Positions 44,434 through 52,742 of a stretch of DNA of 64,000 nt are shown one piece after another. How positions within the stretch are numbered: the stretch's first letter is position 1; each line of letters opens with the position of its first letter. The translations under genes and the position numbers were made by a program. Source of the DNA: Cristatella mucedo (taxonomy: Eukaryota; Bryozoa; Phylactolaemata; Cristatellidae); contig WPIO01000007.1 of NCBI GenBank assembly GCA_009760855.2, positions 543,501 to 607,500 on the forward strand, read 5' to 3'. Under the pieces are notes generated by a model. The model had not been told where the DNA came from. It made no database searches and worked only from the letters and a program-made list of their open reading frames with translations.

Positions 44434-45763
44434 TATAATAATAATAACAATATTGCACTTGATAAAGCGCCCTCAGAGAACTTAATCTCTTTCTAGGTGC
44501 TTTACATTTGCTGCAAAGTGATACGCAATAGAATAGTAAGTAAAATCATGCTTGAAAAACAAGCAAAATGAATAACATGGTTAGGGGTTACATGCACTGG
44601 GTCAGCATGCACATGTGGTTAGTGGCAGCATGAACAGTGTCAGCACGCATAAGCACATCGAGGACGAATCACAAGGACCCACTAAACGCTGTCCTAAATA
44701 GGTATGTTTTTAAGTTTCTTTTAAATGTGGTCAGGTCAGGGGATGTTCTGATGCAGGTCGGGAGGGAGTTCCAGGCTGTGGGAGCATACGAGCTAAATGC
44801 ACGGTCTCCAAAGGATTTAAGGTTTGTACGAGGTATTTCTAGACTGTTGGATTCCGAAAAGCGAGTGGTACGATGCTTTGCCTGATGGGGTAGTATATCT
44901 GAAAGATAGGCTGGAGCCATAGAATGAAGAGACCTAAAAGTGAGCGACAAAACCTTGAAGTCAATCCGTTGCTTGACTGGTAACCAGTGCAGGTCGGCGA
45001 GAAGTGGAGTAATGTGGCAACTGCGACGCTCACGACAGACAAGCCTAGCTGCAGAGTTTTGCACCAGCTGCAATCGCCTGATCGCACATGCTGGTAGGCC
45101 AGTAAGCAGTGAGTTGCAGAAGTCGAGACGAGATGTCACGAATGCATGGACCAACTTGGACGTGGTATCCTTATCTGAACAAGCCCGAATTTTAGCAATG
45201 TTATGAAGCTGAAAATAGGCTGATTTGACTGTGGAGCTGATGTGGTCGTCTAACGAGAGGTCGCTTTGGAATATGACACCTAGATTTCGAGCTGATGCAA
45301 CTGGAGATATGCTGGCAGAGCCAATTTTGAAAGTCAGCCTTTCCAATTTCTGAATAACACTAGGTTTGCCCATAACTAGTAAGTTAGTTTTATCATCGTT
45401 TAGTTTTAGAAAATTTGCTGCCATCCATGATCGGATGTCATCAATGCATGCAGCAAGTGATTTGAGAGAATTCGAGGTGCTCGAAGGCTGGGAGGGATCA
45501 AAGCAAAGGTACAACTGAGTGTCATCCGCATAGAAGTGAAAGCCTAGATTGTGCTTGGCAATCACATCAGCGAGAGGGAGAGTATAAACGGTGAAAAGGA
45601 CCGGACCTAGCACAGAGCCCTGAGGTACTCCATATTTTAGAGGTACTTCAGATGATCTTTGTCCATTCACGTCAACACTCTGGAGTCTCCCACTGAGATA
45701 GGACCTGAACCACTGCAGAGCAGTGCCAGTGATGCCCAGGCGAGATGAGAGGCGCTCTAGAAG
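44434..45763 (-). mobile_element. LINE-A, best preserved copy, 5'-truncated
   Basis: (ATT)n complement at 44434-44452, then a complete antisense tail (CACTTGATAAAGCGCCCTCAG to TTTGCTGCAAAG), 3' UTR and coding region. The 5' truncation at about 45763 falls inside the RT domain, just upstream of the GALQWFRSYLSGR-type strip. No target duplication is clear. Confidence 0.95.
44669..45670 (-). CDS. LINE-A reverse transcriptase, C-terminal 333 residues, frame intact
   Basis: This is the longest open frame in the window. Motifs in order: KYGVPQGSVLGPVLFTVYTL (residues 12-31), the catalytic box GFHFYADDTQLYLCFD (about 42-57) with both aspartates, AANFLKLNDDKTNLLVMGKP (about 83-102), ARNLGVIFQSDLSLDDHISS, VHAFVTSRLDFCNSLLTGLP, LVQNSAARLVCRERRSCHIT, LADLHWLPVKQRIDFKVLSL and the terminal APTAWNSLPTC..RTAFSGSL. 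The frame is open upstream of the first Met to about 45763, where LLERLSSRLGITGTALQWF can be read. It belongs to L2/CR1-type non-LTR retrotransposons. The endonuclease and the first RT motifs are missing through truncation, so it is not autonomous. Recent insertion is inferred from the unbroken frame. Confidence 0.95.
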   Translation of the reverse strand: MNGQRSSEVPLKYGVPQGSVLGPVLFTVYTLPLADVIAKHNLGFHFYADDTQLYLCFDPSQPSSTSNSLKSLAACIDDIRSWMAANFLKLNDDKTNLLVMGKPSVIQKLERLTFKIGSASISPVASARNLGVIFQSDLSLDDHISSTVKSAYFQLHNIAKIRACSDKDTTSKLVHAFVTSRLDFCNSLLTGLPACAIRRLQLVQNSAARLVCRERRSCHITPLLADLHWLPVKQRIDFKVLSLTFRSLHSMAPAYLSDILPHQAKHRTTRFSESNSLEIPRTNLKSFGDRAFSSYAPTAWNSLPTCIRTSPDLTTFKRNLKTYLFRTAFSGSL

Positions 45764-46684
45764 TACTTTTTTAGAGATCTTAATTTCAGCTGGGAAAGTG
45801 TTTTAGCAGGGTTCGCATGCACTAAGATTAGGGTTATGATGCATTTATTTTTACAGGTTTCGCAATATATTTTTCTATAGGTCAGCCGTTAACGGTACGA
45901 AAGATGTTCTGCTAGGTGCAATGGTAAAATTAGGGTGGTGAAAGGGTGCTTTACATAGGGAAGGTTCGGATCGGAGGCAGAGGCTGTGGAGAAGCTGTTA
46001 TATGCGTCATCAGCCCATCATGGTTGACAGCCTAACTGCTACATTCAAACCAACTGCAGACTTGACTTCAACTGACGCTTTACATCGGCACGAATAGATT
46101 CTAATCAGGAAAAAGCATGTTATCTTGTTTTTAAGTGATTCTATCGCAGGCAACACAGTCACACTGACAAGACAATGATGCCCCAATGGCGTTGTTCTTC
46201 TCGAAGACGACAGTATAACATATCGTCAACACCCCCAGCTTCTCGTGGATTTGCAATCCAGATTATCCAGGCTACCGCTAATTTAAATCATACAAATGTT
46301 TTCCTCTCCTCCGTTGTATACTTTATTAGATTGAAAAGTCGATCATTTGCTTTATATAGCCCGTGCAGCTTCAAAATTCAGGGTCATGTCTATCGGATAA
46401 GCTTTCATATGCCTGTGTCGCTAGTACTAGACATTGCACTGATACCTACCATTCTTTCAAAATTCAGCGTAAAGCTCTTGAAGGGCTTGAAGTTTTACTC
46501 CAGTAATTGCAATATTTGCGATTGAATTACTAGCTACTATTTTGTTAAATGCATTTCAATGAAGGATTTTAGATGCAGATATTGTCACAGTATCATTGGA
46601 CTCAAGTATTAGAACGGCTAAACTACGGTGATATATATATATAATTTTCTATTCGAGAGTATTTTTTAACTAGTATAACATACA
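45764..46684. other. Anonymous DNA
   Basis: The plus frame 46175-46525 has no recognisable domain. A short (TA)n is present at about 46631-46643. Confidence 0.5.
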
Positions 46685-47600
46685 TTAGCCGGCGGTGCCA
46701 TGTCCTGCCGGGGTCGAGCATGCTACCCGGACCTTCCAGGTCAGGAACAGAGACCACACGGCTTCCGAACCGGTAATCGTGTTGGAGACGAAGTACCGTC
46801 TCAAAGCCGTACTATCTGAGCGTGGGATGCCGAGTGCGGCCAGGCAAGCTTCCTTGTCTGGCCACCAGCTGCCGAGAGCCCCGACCACGAAGGGTCTTAC
46901 CACTGCCGACCAGTAGCCAGTGGCCAGGTAAGACCGGGCAATGGCTGCATATTTATCAGTCTTGTTCCGGGGCGCCACAATCAGAGCATCATTGCTGCTG
47001 TCAAATGGCACCGGCACATTCACAATTACTAAATCAGTGCCGTTGTCGATGACCAGGTCCGGCTTGAGAGCCAAACCACCGGCAAGCGGGAGGGTGCGGC
47101 CTGCAGACATGTAGTTGAGCTCGATGGCCGGAAGAGCTCTGATTAGGCAGCCTAGAATCAAGTTGTGTCGGGCCGAAATTGCATGCAGCATCGGCCGGCA
47201 GTAGCTCAGCACGTGGCAAGAGGTCTCTGCCTACGTTCGGCATAGGCGGCAGCTGGTAACCGTCCTTGGGTATGCCCGACTCCTGGCAGCAGCCACTGGT
47301 AGCACGTCCAAGGTCTGCTCGGAGTATGAACCACCATGCCCGGAACGACAGGCCAACACCAGTGGTCAAGAAGTGACTGTGGGTGGTGAATCTGTCCGTG
47401 GTCAGGCAGCGGCTGACCATGCCCCGTGCAGGCTGGGCCGCCCAAGCACGGCCTTCCACGAGCCTGGCGAAATCTCGCAGGTTCGTGATGACCACTCGTG
47501 GCGCGACCCAGTGCTCGATGCAATCAGGGTCGGTGGATACAGCCAGCATTTCTTGGCTTGTCAGCGAGAGGCGACAGGAGAGCTGCTTGAGGCATTACAT
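46685..47600 (-). pseudogene. R2-group retrotransposon 3' end: CCHC finger and restriction-like endonuclease
   Basis: The minus strand reads into a C-terminal region typical of R2/NeSL-type non-LTR elements. Frame 47034-47549 has CIEHWVAPRVVITNLRDFAR and FLTTGVGLSFRAWWFILRAD. The reading then moves by one base (LDVLPVAAARSRAYPRTVTS) into a zinc finger of the form C-x2-C-x8-H-x4-C (cysteines encoded at 47251-47249 and 47242-47240, then CHVLSYC). A TAG at 47233-47231 interrupts the finger. Then come SARHN and, in frame 46685-47212, the endonuclease fold KPDLV (residues 50-54), LVIVNVPVPFD (61-71), NKTDKYAAIARSYL (83-96) and VVGALGSWWPDKEAC. The second acidic position (VDV in relatives) is Asn65 here. 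Upstream of about 47600 the reading is uncertain. The stop, the frame break and the substitution make it inactive. Confidence 0.85.
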
Positions 47601-48038
47601 GCATCCGACCACAGCGAAATCGGGCAAACTCTGTTACCACGACCGAAAACTGCTGGGCTCAGGTATCGCGAACACTCCTTATCAGACGCTGGCGTGCCAT
47701 CAAGGCTGGTGACTGCCCGGTCAAGTCTGTGGTGAGTGACTTGACGGACGCACGCAACGGGCGAGCACTGCATGCGACAGGCTTTCGCAGCTTGTAGATT
47801 GGAGGCGTTCGTCCCGAAGTGGATCAAGCCAAGCCCGAAAACGGGAAGTGCACCGATGCAAAGTTCGGCAGACCGCACGCGAAGCGACAGAGCTCCATCA
47901 AAGCCTTTCGGCTGCTTGCAAAGTGGTCTTAGGCACAAGCCGCGCTCGACAAAGGCAGTCGAGCAGGAGGAAAGTCCGCAAGGCGTCAGCATCAAGCCTT
48001 TGCCAAGGGGCGAGAAGGCTAGCATGTAGAAGGTTAAT
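47601..48038. other. Unassigned, possibly more of the R2-group element
   Basis: Frames are open on both strands (47561-48121 minus, 47772-48029 and 47848-48378 plus). The minus strand could continue the R2-group ORF (a PISLWSDACNA stretch precedes the 47549 frame), but I cannot place RT motifs there. Confidence 0.4.
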
Positions 48039-48062
48039 ATCCCTTGCAAGGGAAGATCAGGC

Positions 48063-48133
<71 letters not shown>

Positions 48134-48164
48134 GTGTGTGGCCTGATCTTCCCTTGCAAGGGAT
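48039..48164. repeat. Foldback element: inverted repeat around (TA)n
   Basis: The left arm ATCCCTTGCAAGGGAAGATC plus AGGCCACACATATAT is repeated in inverted form on the right, as ATATGTGTGTGGCCTGATCT then TCCCTTGCAAGGGAT. Arms of about 35 bp flank about 55 bp of TA repeats. The arm tip CCCTTGCAAGGG is itself a 12-bp palindrome. The arms differ only by one CA unit. It looks like a MITE-type or snap-back element; no transposase is present. Confidence 0.9.
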
Positions 48165-49092
48165 ACATGTGTGTATTCTGAATAAGGTTAAATGGCATAC
48201 CCTTTTAAAATCCAAAAATGTTAGCTCAAATGTGAAATGTGAGCCAACTATGACTTTTCGCGAATCGTGCATCATACAAGTGCCAGCTTCGTACGGCGAG
48301 AGTCCTTTACATTCGTATCTGTCAGCCACATCTCTCAGTTATTGTCGACGTTTACCCCTATCTATTGTGCATTCGTAGGACTCTCTCCTAGATTTCAAGC
48401 TACAGGCTCTTGTTTTTAATAACTTCAGAACCCGTGAACACGCGCGCACCGTGCTGGATAAAAATATATGCCTCGAGTAGGGCCTTCGTTCTACGAGTGG
48501 AACCCATTTTGGACTGCGACCTGGGAAACGGCCTACTTGAAGCAGTTAAGTATCACAGAACAGGACAGAGCCATATCCGCTTATTCACCTCACTTGTTAT
48601 CTACACTCATCTTCCATACGCCACTACGGCCCCAGCCGCAAGTCACTGAGGGAATGCCGACAGCCACCGCTAGCGCCCACCCATACTACCGCCAGCCAAT
48701 CGCAGCACTAGGTATAATTTGACCGCGGAAAAGTCTCAACCGGAGGTTGCCCCTCTGCAGTGCTCTCGTGCCGAGTATATTGGTTGAGCGTGTCAGCTCA
48801 TAAAAATTTGGCTCATAAAAGGCCCGCAGTTAAAAATGTGAAGGAACTCCTGGCGAAGCCGTAGCTCGCATACTAAACGGGACGGGAGGTGAGTGTTTCT
48901 GAAGCAAGATTAATGTCTTGGCCCGCTAACTTATGTTGCTTGCACGCTTCGTCTGCCTGAAATGTTTACTGGGATATAAGTTACAATGATTGGCAACAAA
49001 GTTCGTGCATCTTTGATAAGTACGTAAGAACTCACATGATTAACTCAGTCTAACAAGTAAACGCATTTCGCCTGTCCAGTCACTTGATAATA
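48165..49092. other. Anonymous DNA
   Basis: Plus frames 48410-48649 and 48468-48722 overlap and carry no domain. No family repeat is seen. Confidence 0.5.
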
Positions 49093-49175
49093 GTAATAAA
49101 AATACATTTGTTTGGTGCCCTCAGATAACTCAATCTCTTTCTAGGCACTTAACATACGCTGTCAAAGAAGAATGG
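49093..49175 (-). mobile_element. LINE-A tail remnant, antisense
   Basis: GTAATAAAAATACATTTG, then GGTGCCCTCAGATAACTCAATC, TCTTTCTAGGCACTTAACAT and GCTGTCAAAG. This is a diverged LINE-A tail. Confidence 0.65.
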
Positions 49176-49269
49176 TCAGCTGATAGAAGTTATCGCCTGG
49201 TAAATCAGCAGAATTTGAGGAGGTTTACACATTCACCTGTTCGTCGGGGCATTTGCTCCATGCGCCCGA

Positions 49270-49427
49270 ATTGTCCTTGTTGCGCTTGTGCGTGCTAACA
49301 TTAGGTATGCTCTCATAACTTATTGATGTGCTTCCTACTAAGTATCTGTCAATTGCCCTGAAGGAGACGTACTACAATTAGGGCGCTATTCAAATGTCTT
49401 ATTAATTTTATCATCATTATTATACTA
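49270..49427 (+). mobile_element. LINE-A 3' UTR remnant, sense
   Basis: GCGCTTGTGCGTGCTAACATT, ATTGATGTGCTTCCTACTAAG and AATTAGGGCGCTATTCAAATG, ending in ATCATCATTATTAT. It follows the LINE-A 3' UTR and tail order loosely. Confidence 0.5.
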
Positions 49428-49439
49428 ATAGACTAGCTC

Positions 49440-50446
49440 CAAAAACCCATAAAGAATAAGTAGGCGTTATGTAGGAGAGTTTTCTGTAGCGAAGTCTAAG
49501 CTTTTGTGGCTTTTAGTTCCAACAAACTTCATCTCTCGCAAAAAAGCGAAAGCGAGGAGCACAGGACAGCAGTTGCAGTAGTGAGTAGCATGGAAATACC
49601 AGCACAGGACGGCTGCAAAGGATGTGCCGCAGTCGGCAGCAGGAGAGTGGATGTCGTTGTGTAAGAATTGTGGAAGTGCGTTCCACAGTCTAGGACTTGC
49701 AGAGCAAAAGCTTCTGTCGCCAACGGTCTTTAAGCGGAGGAATGAAACAGCCAATGTATTTTGTCTAGCAGACCTAGGGGCACGATGAGGCTGAAACGGG
49801 TGTAGCAGTTTAGCTAGGTTTGAAGGAGCCCAGCCGTGGTGAGCCTTGTGATTCAGCGAAAGAAGTTTACTCCAAACCCGCTGATCAACCGAAAGCCACC
49901 AAAGCTCCTGTAGCGAAGGGCACACGTATTGTATCCTCTGGTATTATTAATTGCAGCCAGACTAAATTTAACTAGACTTGCAGCTAGATGCGAAGTCCGG
50001 AGGGGGCTGGCAGTTGCCACCATGGCATGGTAGGTGGGAACTCGAGTCTGACACCCAAGTCTGACATCCGGTTTGGCTGCCAGGATGCACATTCTTGCAC
50101 TGCGGCTGGCCCCTTGGTGCTTGGCCAGACTGCAAATCACCCGCAGTTGCTCGAAAGACCCCCTTTTACAGGGAGGGGGCTCGGCGCCCCTCACCCCTGT
50201 GCCAGCCCAGCGCTCTAATCCTGGCTTCGCCTCTGCTTGCAGCCATATTCATCACCAGCTGCAGTAGCCTATTAGCCTTTTTGGTAGCCCCGCAAATAGA
50301 ATCGCAACAATCTAGCCGAGACAAAACCAGGGAGCTAGTTAGACTTTTTGCAAGCCACCAGGGTAAACATTCTCCACCAGTTTTACATAAGGATTGGACT
50401 TTATGGTTAGCTGCCTGGGCAGTCTTCTTATAGAAACGTTCAAAAT
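49440..50446 (-). pseudogene. LINE-B C-terminal region, interrupted copy
   Basis: Starts with the LINE-B 3' region (CCATAAAGAATAAGTAGGCG, TTATGTAGGAGAGTTTTCTG). The frame 49467-49925 has LQELWWLSVDQRVWSKLLSL, HHGWAPSNLAKLLHPFQPHR and ASPRLWNALPQFLHND, matching the LINE-B C-terminus. An unrelated insert occupies 49960-50236. LINE-B resumes with GCAGCCATATTCATCACCAGC and CTAGCCGAGACAAAACCAGG to about 50446, where LINE-A fragments interrupt it again; it continues at 51146. Confidence 0.9.
49960..50236. mobile_element. Unclassified 277-bp insert with 9-bp target duplication
   Basis: TTGCAGCCA occurs at 49951-49959 and again at 50237-50245, and the surrounding LINE-B reads continuously if one copy and the insert are removed. 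The insert is GC-rich, with GGAGGGGGCTGGCAGTTGCC near the left and CCCTTTTACAGGGAGGGGGC and GAGCGCTGGG-complement text near the right. Read on the minus strand it begins GCAGAGGCGAAGCCAGGATT. No tRNA boxes, ORF or inverted ends are evident. Direction is uncertain. Confidence 0.85.
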
Positions 50447-50625
50447 TTAATAATAATATTTGTACACTTGATAATGCACTCTCAGAGAACTCAATCTCTT
50501 TCTATGCGCTTCACATTTGCTGCAAAGGAAACGCGATTGAATGATGAATGGTATCATACTTGATAATTAACAAGAATAGTGTGGTTAGGGGTGACATGCA
50601 CAGGGTCAGCATGCAAGTGAGGTTA
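50447..50625 (-). mobile_element. LINE-A 3' fragment, antisense, nested
   Basis: AATAATAATATT, then TGTACACTTGATAATGCACTC, TTTGCTGCAAAGG and GGTTAGGGGTGACATGCACAG. This is the antisense LINE-A tail and 3' UTR, inserted in LINE-B. Confidence 0.87.
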
Positions 50626-50642
50626 GTTAGTCTTCAAACACG

Positions 50643-51145
50643 AGACCTATGCTCCAGCCTATCTCTCAGATATACTACCCCATCAGGCCAAGCATCGTAC
50701 AACCCACTTTTCGGAATCCAACAGTCTAGAAATACCTCATACAAACCTTAAATCCTTTGGAGACCGTGCATTTAGTTCATATGCTCCAAATGCCTGGAAC
50801 TCCCTCCCGACCTGCATCAAAACATCCCCTGACCTGACCACATTTAAAAGGAACCTAAAAACACACCTATTTAGGACAGCATTTAGTGGGTCCTTGTGAT
50901 TCGTCCTTGATGTGCTTATGCGTGCTAACACTGTGCATGCTGCCACTAACCACATTTGCAAGCTGACCCTGTGCATGTAACCCCTAACCATATTATTCAT
51001 TTCGTTTGTTTTTCAAGCATGATAATTTCACTCACCATGCAATTGCATTTCACTTTGCAGCAAATGTAAAGCGCTTAGAGAGAGATTAAGTTCTCTGAGG
51101 GTGCTTTATCAAGTGAATTATTATTATTATTATTATTATTATTAA
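50643..51145 (+). mobile_element. LINE-A 3' fragment, sense, nested head-to-head
   Basis: It starts in the C-terminal coding region (GACCTATGCTCCAGCCTATC), then reads CTACCCCATCAGGCCAAGC, GAAATACCTCATACAAACC and GGAACTCCCTCCCGACCTGC, through the 3' UTR to GCAGCAAATGTAAAGCGCT and (ATT)n at 51118-51145. It is oriented opposite to the adjacent fragment at 50447-50625. Both have their own tails, so they are two insertions. Confidence 0.92.
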
Positions 51146-51383
51146 ATACCAACCATACGGTGACGGTCACACAAGACCATCACCGAACAGAAGAGCAAAT
51201 TGTTCTATTGTAGCCACACGCTCGGGATGTCCTACAAATAGCAGTTCCATTTTATCGTCGTTAATTTTGAGGAAATTTTCTGACATCCAGGACCGAACGT
51301 CTCCAAGACGAGCATTCAGTTTATCAGTCCCTGCAGCTGAGTCCGATGGTTAAAAAGACAAATACAGCTGATTGTCGCATCCA
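51146..51383 (-). mobile_element. LINE-B continuation, antisense
   Basis: GGTGACGGTCACACAAGACC, GTAGCCACACGCTCGGGATG, CAGTTCCATTTTATCGTCG and GAAATTTTCTGACATCCAGG resume LINE-B order after the nested LINE-A fragments (compare 26660-26880). It ends near the catalytic-box region at the SINE-1 tail. Confidence 0.85.
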
Positions 51384-51555
51384 CTAAATAAATTTTAGCT
51401 GATTTAACATCTTCATTTATATAGCATCCAAAGAACCTTAACGGTTATTACCACCGCTGGCAGTTGGCAATTAAGGATCTCCCACTGCAGGATTCGAATT
51501 TACGACCTCGATCGTGAAGAGCGAGCACCTTACCTCCTGGTCTATCACGGCCCTA
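51384..51555 (-). repeat. SINE-1 copy, antisense, short-hairpin form
   Basis: CTAAATAAATTTTAGCTGATT, AACATCTTCATTTATATAGC, GGATCTCCCACTGCAGGATTC, GAATTTACGACCTCGATCG and TGAAGAGCGAGCACCTTACC. The B box is mutated (GGTTCG is lost). Confidence 0.87.
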
Positions 51556-51591
51556 AAACCACAAAAAAACATTCTATAGCTGTCGCTTGAG

Positions 51592-51945
51592 TTGTGCTCA
51601 CAAAACCGCAGAACATGCAATAGGCATGCTGCCGAGCAAGTTCAGGCCAGTCCATATCTTGAAGACACCCGTCCACATCTCGACGGCACATTCACGTTTG
51701 AGATAATGGTATCGGCATGCTGTGAGTTTGACAACTTCCAGCTGACTCAGCGCGGACTGACTCAGACAACCGAAGGCAACCCACTGCAAAACACGTATCC
51801 CCTTTGCCTAGAAGTAGCTGCAACAGCTAATGACACACTGCGGATCCAGCGATCGGTATACTTCACGATTTACTTCACTGCAATGGGCCGACTGCAGCAA
51901 CCCGAAGGAGCAATGAAGGCCGGGATCGACATTGATCGGGGTTGA
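51592..51945 (+). CDS. Uncharacterised 117-residue open frame, possible exon
   Basis: After a Cys/His-rich start (MCSQNRRTCNRHAAEQ) the frame contains HLDGTFTFEIMVSACCEFDN, TYPLCLEVAATANDTLRIQR and SVYFTIYFTAMGRL, with alternating hydrophobic residues suggestive of beta strands. It ends AGIDIDRG. It looks more protein-like than most frames here, but I recognise no family. It lies directly downstream of SINE-1 and could belong to an unknown element. Confidence 0.3.
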   Translation: MCSQNRRTCNRHAAEQVQASPYLEDTRPHLDGTFTFEIMVSACCEFDNFQLTQRGLTQTTEGNPLQNTYPLCLEVAATANDTLRIQRSVYFTIYFTAMGRLQQPEGAMKAGIDIDRG

Positions 51946-52376
51946 AGCGCGCTGCGCGGCGGCTGGTAGTTTTTCACTTTAATCAGAATCCGCCGTCGCT
52001 GGCTCGAGCGTCGCTTAGTTGCACGAACTATGCTTTTCTTTGCTGAGCTGCCATTAAATGTAAAATCACTGTAAGCGTTTGCACCGATGCAAGGTCATTT
52101 ATTTCAGTTAGTTTTCTGCCACTGCCACTCCAAATGTATCAACATAGTCTAAATTTTATAAAATGATGGCGGTCGCCTGGTGTGAACTTTTACTTAGTTC
52201 TTTCGGGAGCGGAACATGTGCTGCCACTCTCAGTGCGTCACAGCCTTCAGTTTTAGGCATGCTCTGGTTCCTATGAGATTTCATTGGTATTGGACTTCCG
52301 TCTCCGGAGACAGGCGCTTACTTTCTAAGGCCGATAACAGCTAGCTGGACTATTGGAACGCATAGAAATCACAGCC

Positions 52377-52742
52377 TCACGAGCCTGAATCAGCTCGTCT
52401 GCCTCTGCGCTCAGCGATATTATATCGCCGGAACAAATGGATCAGCATTGGCAGTGCTGCTCCAAACAGGAGAAAACAAGTGATACCTGTTGGCTTCGCT
52501 TGGCCCACATACCTGGGTCGACTTAGAAGGCCGAGATATGAAGTGATCTCTAAAACGTCATCGGCCTGCAGTAGAGCCATTTCTAGGCAGGTACTTTTGG
52601 GTGGTGCCAGCCCTCTTGCATGTGTCAGCCTCCCGCTCAAGCTCTTTTCAAGAATATCCTCTACGAGTATCCATCTTCGTTTTGACATCAGATTCTGAAA
52701 GCAGATGCAGGAACGCTGGAGAACGGACTCACCATAACCCAC
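52377..52742 (-). CDS. Uncharacterised 121-residue open frame with C-terminal membrane segment
   Basis: A minus-strand frame from MGYGESVLQRSCICFQN. It has a basic/acidic middle (KRRWILVEDILEKSLSGRLT), CLEMALLQADDVLEITSYLG, then a hydrophobic segment GITCFLLFGAALPMLIHLF (about residues 85-103) and a strongly basic tail RRYNIAERRGRRADSGS. A single C-terminal membrane anchor with a positive cytoplasmic flank is plausible. No family is recognised, and it could be a terminal exon or a chance frame. Confidence 0.3.
   Translation of the reverse strand: MGYGESVLQRSCICFQNLMSKRRWILVEDILEKSLSGRLTHARGLAPPKSTCLEMALLQADDVLEITSYLGLLSRPRYVGQAKPTGITCFLLFGAALPMLIHLFRRYNIAERRGRRADSGS

Noticed and set aside
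44940-45206. Plus-strand frames lying over LINE-A and LINE-B (also 23456-23743, 16757-17011, 26293-26481)
   Set aside because: Antisense shadows of RT coding regions. The same shadow recurs at each copy of the family and shows no independent features.
47848-48378. A 176-residue plus-strand protein across the foldback element
   Set aside because: Its middle is translated TA repeat and its start overlaps the R2-group region on the opposite strand.
50447-51145. Twin-primed (5'-inverted) single LINE-A insertion
   Set aside because: Both inverted pieces carry their own 3' tail and (ATT)n end, so they must be two insertions.
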